The notes below the pieces were generated by a model, which was given only the letters and a program-made list of their open reading frames with translations, was not told where the DNA came from and searched no databases. The translations under genes and the position numbers were made by a program. Shown one piece after another: positions 35,880 through 45,027 of a stretch of DNA of 64,000 nt. This DNA is from DASPKT01 sp035626475 (GTDB lineage Bacteria > Pseudomonadota > Alphaproteobacteria > Azospirillales > Azospirillaceae), in contig DASPNP010000005.1 of assembly GCA_035626475.1 (NCBI GenBank), positions 1-64,000 on the forward strand, read 5' to 3'. Numbering within the stretch: the first letter of the stretch is position 1; each line of letters opens with the position of its first letter.

Positions 35880-37553
35880 TCAGCGCCCGCGCGATCCCAG
35901 CGACACGCCGACGACCCCGTTCATCGGGCCGCCATCCTCCCCCGACCCGGCGGCGGGCCCGCTCGGGTGGCGGTGCACGTTCATGGCATGCAGCACCCGG
36001 TCCAGGCGCGGCGACAGGCGCAGGTCCGGGCGCAGCGCCCAGCGGCCGTGGCTGAAGTAGAGCGGGACCAGCGCGATCTCCTCCGCGACGATGCGCTCGG
36101 CCTCGCGTAGCGCGTCGCGCCGGTCCGGGCCCTCCGGCATCTCCGCGGCGCGGCGCAGCAGCCGGTCCAGCTCCGGCAGGTCGACGCCCGCCGGGTTCGC
36201 GGGCTCCCCCTCCCCGCCGCCGGCACCCACCAGGCGCAGCAGGGTCTGCGGCTGCTCGCGGGCGCTCATCATCCAGCCGCGCACCAGCACGTCGAAGTCG
36301 CCGCTCTCCATGCGCGCGACGGCCTCGGGGCTCTCCGCCGCCTGGATCTCCGCCTTCACCCCGATCCGGTCGAAGCCGTAGGCCAGCATCTCGGCCGCCC
36401 GGGTGAGGCTGTGGGGCACGACCAGCCGCAGGGTGAAGCCCTGGGCCCAGCCCGCCTCGGCCAGCAGCACCCGGGCGCGCTCCAGCGGCAGCGGCGGCGG
36501 GGTGTCGGGCCCGGGATGGCGCGGGTCCATGGAGAGGGCGGTCGGCGTGGCGAAGCCGCCCAGCGCCCGCTCCACGATCAGCCGGCGGTCGACGGTCCCG
36601 GCCAGCGCCTCGCGGACCCGGCGGTCGGCCAGCGGATTGACCCCGCCGCCGCGCGCCCGCTGCTGGTTGAACTGCAGGAACACCAGGGTGTTGGACGGGC
36701 TGGAGACGATTTTCATGCCGCGCTGGCGCAGATAATCCACCGCGTTGGGCATGACCGCGTCGACCAGGTCGGCCGAGCCGTCCAGCAGCGCCCGCATCTG
36801 CTCCTGCGGCGGCAGCTCGCGCATCTCCACCCGCTCCCAGGCCGGCGCCGCCCCCCAATAGCCCTCGTGCCGCACCAGCTCGGCGCGGCCGCCATCGAAG
36901 GACACCAGGCGGTAGGGGCCGGCGCCGACCGCCAGGTCGCCGCGGTCGAAGTCGGCGGACTCGTACAGCCCGCCGGTGTGGCAGCCGCCGCCGGCGAAGA
37001 CCGGCTCCGCGCCCGGCGGGGCGGCGACGATGGCGACGCTGGTGGCGGCATCAGGCAGGTTCGGCATGGGCTTGCGGAAGCGCAGCCGCACCACGCCCGG
37101 CTTCGGCGTCTCCACTGCCAGCAGCCCGCCGATGGCGCCGGACAGGCTATCCGGCCCGCCGGCCACCGCCAGCACCCGGCAGAAGCTGTAGACCACGTCG
37201 CGGCCGGTCAGCGGCGCGCCGTTCTGGAAGGTGACGCCCGGGCGGAGCGTGAAGTGCCAAGTGGCGGAGTCCACCGCCTCCCAGCTCTCGGCCAGCGCCG
37301 GGACGGCCTGCAGCGCGGCGTCCTCCGCCACCAGGGGCGCGTGCAGATGGTCCATGAGCTGGTAGCTGACCAGCCCGGCCGAGACGTGGGGGTCCGACGT
37401 CGCGGGCAGCGCGCGGATGGCGAGGCGCAGCGCGCCGTCGGCCCCCTCCCCGGCCTGCGCCGTGAGCGGGCCCGCCAGGGCCGCGAAGATCGTCAGCAAT
37501 GCCGCGGGGCCGGAGAGGCGTCGACGCGCCCCCGGCTGACTTCTTGTCTTCAT
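35880..37553 (-). CDS. Extracellular solute-binding protein, family 5 (peptide/nickel type)
   Basis: 557 aa periplasmic binding protein. Signal peptide at ~1-38 (AALLTIFAALAGPLTAQAGE, cleaved after AQA). SBP_bac_5 landmarks: LMDHLHAPLVAEDAALQAVP, the ATWHFTLRPGVTFQNGAPLT block, and AVGAGPYRLVSFDGGRAELV. Binds an oligopeptide or similar ligand for an ABC importer, but no permease or ATPase gene is adjacent, so it is an orphan. Start MKTRSQPGARRR; 36 upstream residues in the frame are not credible. Confidence 0.88.
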   Translation of the reverse strand: MKTRSQPGARRRLSGPAALLTIFAALAGPLTAQAGEGADGALRLAIRALPATSDPHVSAGLVSYQLMDHLHAPLVAEDAALQAVPALAESWEAVDSATWHFTLRPGVTFQNGAPLTGRDVVYSFCRVLAVAGGPDSLSGAIGGLLAVETPKPGVVRLRFRKPMPNLPDAATSVAIVAAPPGAEPVFAGGGCHTGGLYESADFDRGDLAVGAGPYRLVSFDGGRAELVRHEGYWGAAPAWERVEMRELPPQEQMRALLDGSADLVDAVMPNAVDYLRQRGMKIVSSPSNTLVFLQFNQQRARGGGVNPLADRRVREALAGTVDRRLIVERALGGFATPTALSMDPRHPGPDTPPPLPLERARVLLAEAGWAQGFTLRLVVPHSLTRAAEMLAYGFDRIGVKAEIQAAESPEAVARMESGDFDVLVRGWMMSAREQPQTLLRLVGAGGGEGEPANPAGVDLPELDRLLRRAAEMPEGPDRRDALREAERIVAEEIALVPLYFSHGRWALRPDLRLSPRLDRVLHAMNVHRHPSGPAAGSGEDGGPMNGVVGVSLGSRGR

Positions 37554-37729
37554 GGTCGTGAGCCGCCTCTTGTCCAGCTCGGCAGTCCGGGCACCCCGCA
37601 ATGCCCCGGAAGCGGCGCGGGTATACCACACCGACGGCGAATGGAAAGAGGAAATCGCCACCTAGACTTCCGGAGGGGTGCAGATTTCATCAGATCAGGC
37701 AGTGCGTTTCATATGTTTCACTTAGTTAA

Positions 37730-37757
37730 CCAAGAATTGACTGCAACGAAATCTTGG
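37730..37757. promoter_or_regulatory. Inverted repeat in an AT-rich promoter island
   Basis: CCAAGA and TCTTGG (6-bp perfect arms, 16 bp apart) overlap TTGACT in the AT-rich 273-bp gap between the binding-protein gene and the small membrane genes. A possible operator just upstream of the promoter at 37772; no known motif matched. Confidence 0.35.
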
Positions 37758-37771
37758 AAGCGCCGCGACGG

Positions 37772-37799
37772 TTGACCCGGCGCCGGGGCGTGCTATGTG
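37772..37799 (+). promoter_or_regulatory. Sigma70-type promoter
   Basis: TTGACC, 16 bp, TATGTG. The expected transcript start near 37806 lies before the GTG at 37827 and after the GTG at 37797, which helps choose the later start for the small membrane gene. Confidence 0.45.
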
Positions 37800-37826
37800 G
37801 GAGCCGTCGATGTCGAGGAGGTGCCG

Positions 37827-38099
37827 GTGCCCGTGGACGGATCGCTGCAACAGGCCCTGATGCTGCACGGGGCGGTGACCCTGGCGCTGCTGTGGCCGGC
37901 GCTGCGGGTGCTGAGGCGCGGCGGCCTGCCGGCCCTGTGGGCGCTGTGGCTGGTGCCGCCGCTGGTGGGTCCCGCCGTGTTCGCCACGCTGCTGGCGTTT
38001 CGGCCCTGGCCGACCCTGCCGCCCAAGCCGGAGAAGCTGCACAGCCGCGAGCGCCTGCGCCGCGAGCGCGAAGCCGCCAACGCGGGAGAGACGCAATGA
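37827..38099 (+). CDS. Small membrane protein, unknown
   Basis: About 90 aa: two hydrophobic helices (~8-25 and 33-56, LWALWLVPPLVGPAVFATLL), then a basic tail (KLHSRERLRREREAANAGE). The GTG start at 37827 is preceded by GAGGAGG at 5 bp; an in-frame GTG at 37797 would start before the predicted transcript. The stop overlaps the next ATG (ATGA). The topology suggests a two-helix anchor with a cytoplasmic basic end. No family recognised. Confidence 0.6.
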   Translation: MPVDGSLQQALMLHGAVTLALLWPALRVLRRGGLPALWALWLVPPLVGPAVFATLLAFRPWPTLPPKPEKLHSRERLRREREAANAGETQ

Positions 38100-38335
38100 T
38101 CCAGTACGGGCACCTGCGCACGCTGATGGCCGGCCTGCCGGACTGGCTGGCCCTGCTGATCCTGGTGGTGGTCGTCACCTGGACCGTCTGCATGGTCGGG
38201 CTGGCGATCGCCAAGACCGGCCGCTCGCCCTACTGGGCGCTGCTGGTCTTCATCCCCTTCGCAGCCGTGCCGCTGCTGTGGCTGTGGGCCTATGCGAGGT
38301 GGCCGCGCCAGGAGGCGGCGCCGGAGCGGCCTTGA
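38096..38335 (+). CDS. Small two-helix membrane protein, unknown
   Basis: 79 aa starting MIQYGHLRTLMAGLPDWLAL, with helices at ~17-38 and ~46-66 (KTGRSPYWALLVFIPFAAVP between and in the second). The K-x-G-R-S-P-YWALL turn is seen in many small phage-holin-like or PLDc_N-like membrane proteins. The ATGA overlap with the gene before shows coupling. Function unknown. Confidence 0.65.
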   Translation: MIQYGHLRTLMAGLPDWLALLILVVVVTWTVCMVGLAIAKTGRSPYWALLVFIPFAAVPLLWLWAYARWPRQEAAPERP

Positions 38336-38338
38336 ACC

Positions 38339-38608
38339 CTACTCGGCGTCGGGCATCCAGCGCTTCTGCTCGTCATGGACAGCCTGGTCGTGGCCGCAGC
38401 GGTGGCTGTGGTAGCACAGACCCAGCAGCACCAGCCCCAGCACCAGCGGCGCCACCAGCATGCCCAGCGCCAGGGTGATGGTGCCGATCAGCGTCACCTG
38501 CTGCCCCTCGGGCTCTCCCGCCATCGCCAGCGCCGGGTCGAACAGCAGGGCCGCGAGGGCCAGGACCGGTACCAGGGCCCGGCGGGGCCAGGGGCGTGAC
38601 AGGGACAT
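38339..38608 (-). CDS. Small exported/membrane protein, unknown
   Basis: 89 aa. An N-terminal signal-like helix (RALVPVLALAALLFDPALAM, cleavage likely after AMA) and a second helix (ITLALGMLVAPLVLGLVLLG) are followed by a His/Cys-bearing tail CYHSHRCGHDQAVHDEQ that could bind metal. Convergent with the two small membrane genes, 3 bases from their end. No family recognised. Confidence 0.5.
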   Translation of the reverse strand: MSLSRPWPRRALVPVLALAALLFDPALAMAGEPEGQQVTLIGTITLALGMLVAPLVLGLVLLGLCYHSHRCGHDQAVHDEQKRWMPDAE

Positions 38609-38789
38609 GGCGGGCCTCCCCGAAGCGGCCCTGCCGGCGAGCCCCGGGAGCGGTCCGGGCGCGCGCGGCGCGGGTCATGTATTCCCTTCAACCCAGCCCG
38701 CCCGGGGAACGTTTCGCAGCAATCTTGCGCCACCTCCGGCGCGTCGGTAACGTCCGGGCGTTCTCCCCCACCCTCATCCGGAAAATCCA

Positions 38790-40025
<1,236 letters not shown>

Positions 40026-40036
40026 GGACAAGGACG

Positions 40037-40071
40037 CGCGGGCGGGGCGGGAGCGCTTCGCCCCGCCCGCG
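40037..40071 (+). terminator. Terminator after argG
   Basis: CGCGGGCGGGGCG pairs perfectly with CGCCCCGCCCGCG (13 bp) around a 9-nt loop, 11 bases after the argG stop. The following GTTATC is only weakly T-rich, but the stem is very stable. Confidence 0.75.
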
Positions 40072-40111
40072 GTTATCGTCCCGGAGCACGCGGCGCCCAT
40101 AGGAGCGGATG

Positions 40112-40912
40112 ATGCCCGACAGCCTGCACAGCCAGGATGCCGAGTTGAGAGGACCCGACCGGGGCGACAGCCGCCAGGGCGACGTGCCGCCGGGCTGGAC
40201 GCGGCTGCGGGTCGCCACCTGGAACATCCATTCCTGCGTCGGCATCGACGCCCGCTTCGCGCCGGAGCGCATCGCCTCGGTCATCCGGGCGCTGGACGTG
40301 GACGCGATCGGGCTGCAGGAGGTGGGCTGGCACCATCGCGGCGAGATCGGCATCGACCAGTTCGCCTTCCTGGCGGAGGCGACCGGCCTGACCGTCCTGC
40401 CGAGCCCGACCAAGCACACCCGCGCCGCGCACTACGGCAACTGCATCCTCACCCGCCTGCCGGTGCTGGAGCGCACGCCGATCGACCTGTCGCTGCCCCG
40501 GCGCGAGCCGCGCGGCGCGCTGTCGGTGCTGCTGGAGGTGGGGGGCACGCCCGTGCGCCTGGTCGCCGCCCATTTCGGCCTGGACCCGTGGGAGCGCAAC
40601 GCCCAGGTCACCCGCATCCTGGAGCATCTGGCGCAGCGGCCGGGGCCGGCGCTGTTCATGGGCGACCTCAACGAGTGGCGGCCGAACTCGGCCCGGCTGA
40701 AGCGCCTCTGGCAGCGCTTCCCCGACTGCGCCTCGCCCCGCAGCTTCCACGCCCGCCTGCCCACATTGCGCCTGGACCGGATCTTCGTGTCGGAGGGGCT
40801 GGAACTGGCGGGGTTCGAGGTGGTACGCAACGCGGTGACGCGGCGCGCCTCCGACCATCTGCCGGTCAAGGCGCTGGTCGGCGTACCGCCGGCCGGGGGC
40901 ATGGGCGAGTAG
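40112..40912 (+). CDS. Endonuclease/exonuclease/phosphatase family hydrolase
   Basis: 266-aa metal-dependent phosphodiesterase fold. Active-site blocks: RVATWNIHSCVG (Asn), IGLQEVGWHH (Glu), LVAAHFGLDPWERNAQ (His), LFMGDLNEWRPNS (Asp, Asn), and the terminal ASDHLPVKALVG (Asp-His pair). Members cleave DNA, phospholipids or phosphoinositides; the substrate here is unknown, and there is no signal peptide. The second of two adjacent ATGs fits the AGGAG spacing best. Followed closely by the short SDR-like gene. Confidence 0.88.
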   Translation: MPDSLHSQDAELRGPDRGDSRQGDVPPGWTRLRVATWNIHSCVGIDARFAPERIASVIRALDVDAIGLQEVGWHHRGEIGIDQFAFLAEATGLTVLPSPTKHTRAAHYGNCILTRLPVLERTPIDLSLPRREPRGALSVLLEVGGTPVRLVAAHFGLDPWERNAQVTRILEHLAQRPGPALFMGDLNEWRPNSARLKRLWQRFPDCASPRSFHARLPTLRLDRIFVSEGLELAGFEVVRNAVTRRASDHLPVKALVGVPPAGGMGE

Positions 40913-40920
40913 GATTTCGC

Positions 40921-41358
40921 ATGGGTCTGCAGGGCAAGGTCGCCATCGTGACCGGCGCGGGCACGGGTCCGCAGGCCGAGCTGGCGGTGCGCCTGGCGCG
41001 CGCCGGCGCCTTCCTGGTGCTGGCCGACGCGGACGGCCCGGCCGGCCGCCGCACGGTGCTGGAGGCCAACACCGGCGAGCGCGGCCGCGCCGTCTTCCAC
41101 CCGGGCGACCTGTCGGAGCCGGGATTCGCCGCCTTCCTGGCGCGCGAGGCGGAGAGCTGCTGGGGCGGGCTGGACATACTGGCGGGCCCGGCCGACAGCG
41201 TGGCGCCGCTGCTGGCCGAGACGGGCGCCGCGCTGGCGGGCCGCGGCGGGGCGCTGCTGGCCTTCGGGGGCGAGGCGCCGAGCGGCACGCCGGAGGGCCT
41301 GCGGGTGCACATGGCCGCCTCGGCCGAGCGCGCGCTGGCCCTGCTGTCGGACGGCTGA
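40921..41358 (+). CDS. Short SDR-like Rossmann protein, truncated
   Basis: 145 aa. LQGKVAIVTGAGTGPQAELA is a short-chain dehydrogenase N-terminus (TGxxxGxx cofactor loop in altered spacing), and LVLADADGPAGRRTVLEAN follows. But the NNAG strand is replaced by LDILAGPADS, and the YxxxK catalytic block is absent; the C-terminal half of a normal ~250-aa SDR is missing. It may be a remnant or a nucleotide-binding accessory protein. ATG at 40921, 8 bases after the EEP gene and 4 before dmeF, so probably one transcript. Confidence 0.65.
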   Translation: MGLQGKVAIVTGAGTGPQAELAVRLARAGAFLVLADADGPAGRRTVLEANTGERGRAVFHPGDLSEPGFAAFLAREAESCWGGLDILAGPADSVAPLLAETGAALAGRGGALLAFGGEAPSGTPEGLRVHMAASAERALALLSDG

Positions 41359-41361
41359 GCC

Positions 41362-42348
41362 GTGGCCGCCCACGACCATCACGGGCACGGGCACGGGCAT
41401 GACCATGCGCCGGGCCCGTGCGGCCAGCGCGGCGAGCACAATTTCCTGGGCGGGACACATGCCCGCAACGAGGCGCGGACCCGCTGGGTCATCGCGCTGA
41501 CCGTCGCCACCATGGTCGCGGAGATCTGGGCCGGCACCATCTTCGGCTCCATGGCCCTGGTGGCGGACGGCTGGCACATGGCGACCCATGCCGGCGCGCT
41601 GACCGTCACCGCGCTCGCCTACGCCCTGTCGCGCCGCCATGCCGCCGACCGGCGCTTCACCTGGGGCACCGGCAAGATGGGCGACCTCGCCGCCTTCACC
41701 AGCGCCGTGGCGCTGGGGCTGGTCTCCATCCTGATCGCCTGGGAGTCGGTGGAGCGGCTGCTGGAGCCGCGGCCCATCGCCTATGGCGAGGCGGTCCTGG
41801 TGGCCGTGATCGGACTGGCCGTGAACCTCGCCAGCGCCCTGCTGCTGCACGAGGGGCATCATCACGAGCATGGGCACGGCCACGACCACGACGACCATGC
41901 GCATCACGGCCACGGCGGCCACGACCGGGACCTGAACCTGCGCGCCGCCTACCTGCATGTCCTGGCCGACGCGCTGACCTCGGTGCTGGCCATCGCCGCG
42001 CTGCTGGCGGGCTGGAAGCTCGGCTGGGACTGGATGGACGCGGCCGTCGGGCTGCTGGGCGCCCTGGTCATCGCGCGCTGGTCGGTCGGGCTGGCGCGCG
42101 AGGCCGGCGCGGTGCTGCTGGACATGGTGCCGGACCAGGGGCTGGCCGAGACGGTGCGCCGACGCGTCGAGGCCGAGGGCGCCCGGGTGCGCGACCTGCA
42201 TCTCTGGCGCCTGGGCCCCGGCCATCTGGCGCTGGTCCTGCAGGTCGAGGGCGACCGGCCGGCCGAGCATTACCGCCGCCGCCTGGCCGACCTGCCCTGC
42301 CTCAGCCATGTGACGGTGGAGGTGGCAGCTTCATCCTTCTCCCCATGA
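41362..42348 (+). CDS. dmeF: Cation diffusion facilitator, DmeF type (Co/Ni/Zn exporter)
   Basis: Proton-driven metal exporter in the inner membrane, 328 aa from GTG 41362. The N-terminus is His-rich (HDHHGHGHGHDHAPGPCG) with the DmeF mark HNFLGGTHARNEARTRW. Six helices follow; metal site pairs are DGWHMATHAG and YLHVLADALTS, and a long His/Asp loop (HHHEHGHGHDHDDHAHHGHG) lies between helices 4 and 5. The C-terminal cytoplasmic domain begins AETVRRRVEAEG. The last residues VAASSFSP are translated from an intergenic repeat, and the stop lies in its loop, so the natural tail seems replaced. DmeF is usually linked to cobalt/nickel. Confidence 0.9.
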   Translation: MAAHDHHGHGHGHDHAPGPCGQRGEHNFLGGTHARNEARTRWVIALTVATMVAEIWAGTIFGSMALVADGWHMATHAGALTVTALAYALSRRHAADRRFTWGTGKMGDLAAFTSAVALGLVSILIAWESVERLLEPRPIAYGEAVLVAVIGLAVNLASALLLHEGHHHEHGHGHDHDDHAHHGHGGHDRDLNLRAAYLHVLADALTSVLAIAALLAGWKLGWDWMDAAVGLLGALVIARWSVGLAREAGAVLLDMVPDQGLAETVRRRVEAEGARVRDLHLWRLGPGHLALVLQVEGDRPAEHYRRRLADLPCLSHVTVEVAASSFSP

Positions 42349-42481
42349 GGGAGAAGGGCTGCGTGTCCGTCGTGCGGCCTTCGACAGGCTCAGGCTGAGG
42401 AAGTTTCAACTGCTCCCAGCCTTCCAGAAGTGCCTCGCGTACCCCAACCCTCATGCTGAGCTTGTCGAAGCACGCAGCACA
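42335..42481. repeat. Hairpin plus CTTCGACA-GCTCAG repeat pair, copy 4
   Basis: Starts with the hairpin CCTTCTCCC / GGGAGAAGG (9 bp, loop CATGA containing the dmeF stop), then arms GTGCGGCCTTCGACAGGCTC and GCTGAGCTTGTCGAAGCACG. Probably also acts as the dmeF terminator. The remaining gap to the GST start shows nothing else. Confidence 0.8.
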
Positions 42482-42573
42482 TCCCAGCCCCGCCCTCCGA
42501 TCGGTTGGGAAACTGGTGCGGCTCGTCCGTCCGCCTGCTATCCCGGCGGTCCCATGATCCCGTGGAGGCCCCG

Positions 42574-43218
42574 ATGACCCGCCCCTACACGCTCTTCTAC
42601 TATCCCGGCAGCGCCAACCTCGCCCCGCACATGCTGCTGCGGGAGATCGGCGCGCCCTTCGAACTGGCGCTGGTGGACAAGGAGGCGGGCGCCCAGCGGC
42701 ACCCCGACTATCTCAGGCTGAACCCGACGGGCCGCATCCCCACCCTGATCGAGGGCGACACGGCATTGTTCGAGACGGCGGCGATCCTGCTGTACCTGAC
42801 CGAGCGCCACCCCGAGGCGGGCCTGGCGCCGCCGCCGGGATCGCCCGACCGGGCGCGCTTCCTGGCGCTGCTGTTCCACCTGACCAACACGATCCAGCCG
42901 GAATACCGCGCCTTCTTCTACGCCGAGCAGCATGCCGAAACGCAAGCCGGGGTGGCGGAGGTCAAGCGCGTGGCCGAGCGCCGGCTGGGCGCCATGTTCG
43001 ACGTGATCGAGCGCGAGCTGGAAGGCCGCCCCTTCCTGCTGGGCGACCGCCCCTCGGCGGCGGACTTCCTGCTGTTCATGCTGGTCCGCTGGGGCCGCTG
43101 GTTCGAGCGCCGCCCGGCGACCCTGCCGAACCTGGGCCGCTTCGCCGAGGCCATGCTGGGCCGCGCCTCCGTGCGCGATGCCTTCGCGGCGGAGGGAATT
43201 AGCGAGCCCTGGTACTGA
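42574..43218 (+). CDS. Glutathione S-transferase family protein
   Basis: 214 aa: thioredoxin-like N domain (MTRPYTLFYYPGSANLAPHM, LNPTGRIPTLIEGD with cis-Pro, LFETAAILLYLTERHPEAGL) and an all-helical C domain (LEGRPFLLGDRPSAADFLLF). The catalytic residue would be the Ser of GSAN. GTGGAGGCCCCG before the ATG is a fair ribosome site. Conjugation or thiol-disulfide role; substrate unknown. Flanked on both sides by repeats. Confidence 0.9.
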   Translation: MTRPYTLFYYPGSANLAPHMLLREIGAPFELALVDKEAGAQRHPDYLRLNPTGRIPTLIEGDTALFETAAILLYLTERHPEAGLAPPPGSPDRARFLALLFHLTNTIQPEYRAFFYAEQHAETQAGVAEVKRVAERRLGAMFDVIERELEGRPFLLGDRPSAADFLLFMLVRWGRWFERRPATLPNLGRFAEAMLGRASVRDAFAAEGISEPWY

Positions 43219-43278
43219 GGTGGATGTGCTTCGACCCTTGAGGCAATAGAGCGGAGAATGAGGGGAGCGGCTGGGGCG

Positions 43279-43462
43279 TGGTGCGTCCTTAGACAAGCTC
43301 AGGATGAGGGAGGGGGTACGCGAGGCACTCCCGGTTCATTCACCTGGAGCAGCTATAAACCCCTCATCCCGAGCTTGTCGAAGGACGCACAGCCTCACCG
43401 CTGCCGATCGCCGGGAGCAGCTAAACAGCCCTCATGCTGAGCCTGTCGAAGCACGCACCACG
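43279..43462. repeat. CTTCGACA-GCTCAG repeat, three half-units, copy 5
   Basis: One forward arm (GTGCGTCCTTAGACAAGCTC, one change) and two reverse arms (43363-43390 and 43430-43457), with GAGGCACTCC and GGAGCAGCT spacers in the same order as copy 3. Fills the gap between the convergent GST and MFS genes. Confidence 0.8.
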
Positions 43463-43478
43463 CCGACGCCGCCACCCC

Positions 43479-44864
43479 TCACGCCCGCAGCGCCTTCGCC
43501 TGCCGCGCGGTGGTCTTGAACGGGCCGACGCCGGCCAGCAGCAGCAGGGTGGCGCCGACGCCGCAGACGGCGAAGGTCAGCGAGATGGACTTGCCCACCG
43601 CCATCGGGTCGCCGAACAGCCGGTCGGTCAGCAGCCCCACCACCAGCGGCCCGGCGCCCGAGGAGAGCAGGCCCACGACGAAGGTGTAGACCGCCGTCGC
43701 CTGGGCCCGCATCTCGTTCGGCGTCACCTGGCCGATGGCCGAGAGCGCGCCGACCGAGGGCCAGTTGGCGAAGAGCCCGGAGATGGCGAACATCGCCAGG
43801 GCCCAGCCGCCGGTCGGCATCAGCGGGGCGATGGCGGCCGGCAGGCAGGTGCCGACGGCGCCCAGCAGGCAGATCCAGATGGTGGCGTCGTCACGGCCGC
43901 TCTTGGCGAGCCAGGAGGCGATCCAGCCGCTGGACAGCGCGCTCAGCACGCCGCAGGTCAGCGCCACGATGCCGAAGGAGGTGCCGATCTGCTGCGGCGT
44001 CCACTGGTGCACCCGCACGAAGAAGGCGGGCATGAACAGCAGTTGGCCGTAGACCGCGAGGAAGACCAGCATCACGCCGACGATCACGGCGGTGTAGGTC
44101 ATCCAGTGGCCCTTCATGAAGGCCACGAACTCTGAGATGGGGACGCCCGCGCCGGGAACCGCGCCCGCCTGCGCCTTCATCCGCTCGCGCCGCACCGGCT
44201 CGCGCACGGTGAAGAGCAGGACCGAGACGATCAGGCCGGGCAGGCCCACCAGGATGAAGACCAGCTCCCAGGCCTTCCACGCCTCCAGCCCGCCCTCGGC
44301 CTTGATGCCGGAGATGAGCTGCAGCATCAGCCCGACCAGCAGGAAGGCGGCGCCTGTGCCGAGCGACGTGCCCATCACGAACAGGCCGATGGCGCGGGAC
44401 CTGGTCTCCGGCGGGAAGTAGTCGGACACCAGCGAGGTGGCGGAGGGCTGCAGCGTGGCCTCGCCCACGCCCACCATGACGCGGGCCCAGAACAGGTGCC
44501 AGAAATTGGTGGCGAGTCCGCAGGCGGCGGTGGCGAGGCTCCACAGCGTCGTGCCGGCCAGGATGATGTTGCGGCGGTTGGCGCGGTCGGCCATGCGCCC
44601 GACCGGCAGGCCCAGCACCGTGTAGGTGACGGCGAAGGCGAAGCCGCCCAGCAGGCCGATCTGCGTCTCGGTCAGGCCGAGGTCGGCCTTGATCGCCGGC
44701 ACCAGCACCGACAGCACGATGCGGTCAACGAAGGCGAAGGCGTAGGCCAGCATCAGCACCGCCGCCACGTACCAGGCGTAGCGCGGGTTCGGCCAGGGCT
44801 GGCCGGCGGCATCGGTGACGGGCTTGCCCGCGCTGCTGCTTCCGGTGACGCTGTCGACGGCCAT
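43479..44864 (-). CDS. MFS transporter (spinster-like)
   Basis: 461 aa, twelve transmembrane helices. The N-terminal half has the MFS loop motif GLPVGRMADRANRRNII and helix 1 YAFAFVDRIVLSVLVPAIKA, typical of the spinster/aromatic acid group; RVMVGVGEATLQPSATSLVS is the helix-4/5 block. Start MAVDSVTG; 20 upstream residues are not needed. Substrate unknown, possibly an organic acid or lipid-like compound. Its upstream region shares a 22-bp palindrome with the divergent helicase gene. Confidence 0.88.
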   Translation of the reverse strand: MAVDSVTGSSSAGKPVTDAAGQPWPNPRYAWYVAAVLMLAYAFAFVDRIVLSVLVPAIKADLGLTETQIGLLGGFAFAVTYTVLGLPVGRMADRANRRNIILAGTTLWSLATAACGLATNFWHLFWARVMVGVGEATLQPSATSLVSDYFPPETRSRAIGLFVMGTSLGTGAAFLLVGLMLQLISGIKAEGGLEAWKAWELVFILVGLPGLIVSVLLFTVREPVRRERMKAQAGAVPGAGVPISEFVAFMKGHWMTYTAVIVGVMLVFLAVYGQLLFMPAFFVRVHQWTPQQIGTSFGIVALTCGVLSALSSGWIASWLAKSGRDDATIWICLLGAVGTCLPAAIAPLMPTGGWALAMFAISGLFANWPSVGALSAIGQVTPNEMRAQATAVYTFVVGLLSSGAGPLVVGLLTDRLFGDPMAVGKSISLTFAVCGVGATLLLLAGVGPFKTTARQAKALRA

Positions 44865-44926
44865 GGCGGTCCCGATCCTCTCCCTGTTTGCCGGGAGCGT
44901 AGCATATCCTCGGCCCCCGTCCATCG

Positions 44927-44948
44927 CGGATTTGTCCGGACAAATCCG
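44927..44948. promoter_or_regulatory. 22-bp perfect palindrome between MFS and helicase genes
   Basis: CGGATTTGTCC followed directly by its exact reverse complement, centred between 44937 and 44938. It lies 63 bp before the MFS start and 80 bp before the helicase start, in the 163-bp divergent gap. No spacer and no T-run, so an operator fits better than a terminator. The regulator is unknown. Confidence 0.6.
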
Positions 44949-45027
44949 GCGGAACAGCTCCCCCTCCCGCCAAAGTACCGCTTTTGTTCATGAAGCGGCT
45001 GAGGGCCGCCGCTATACTGGCGCCGCC

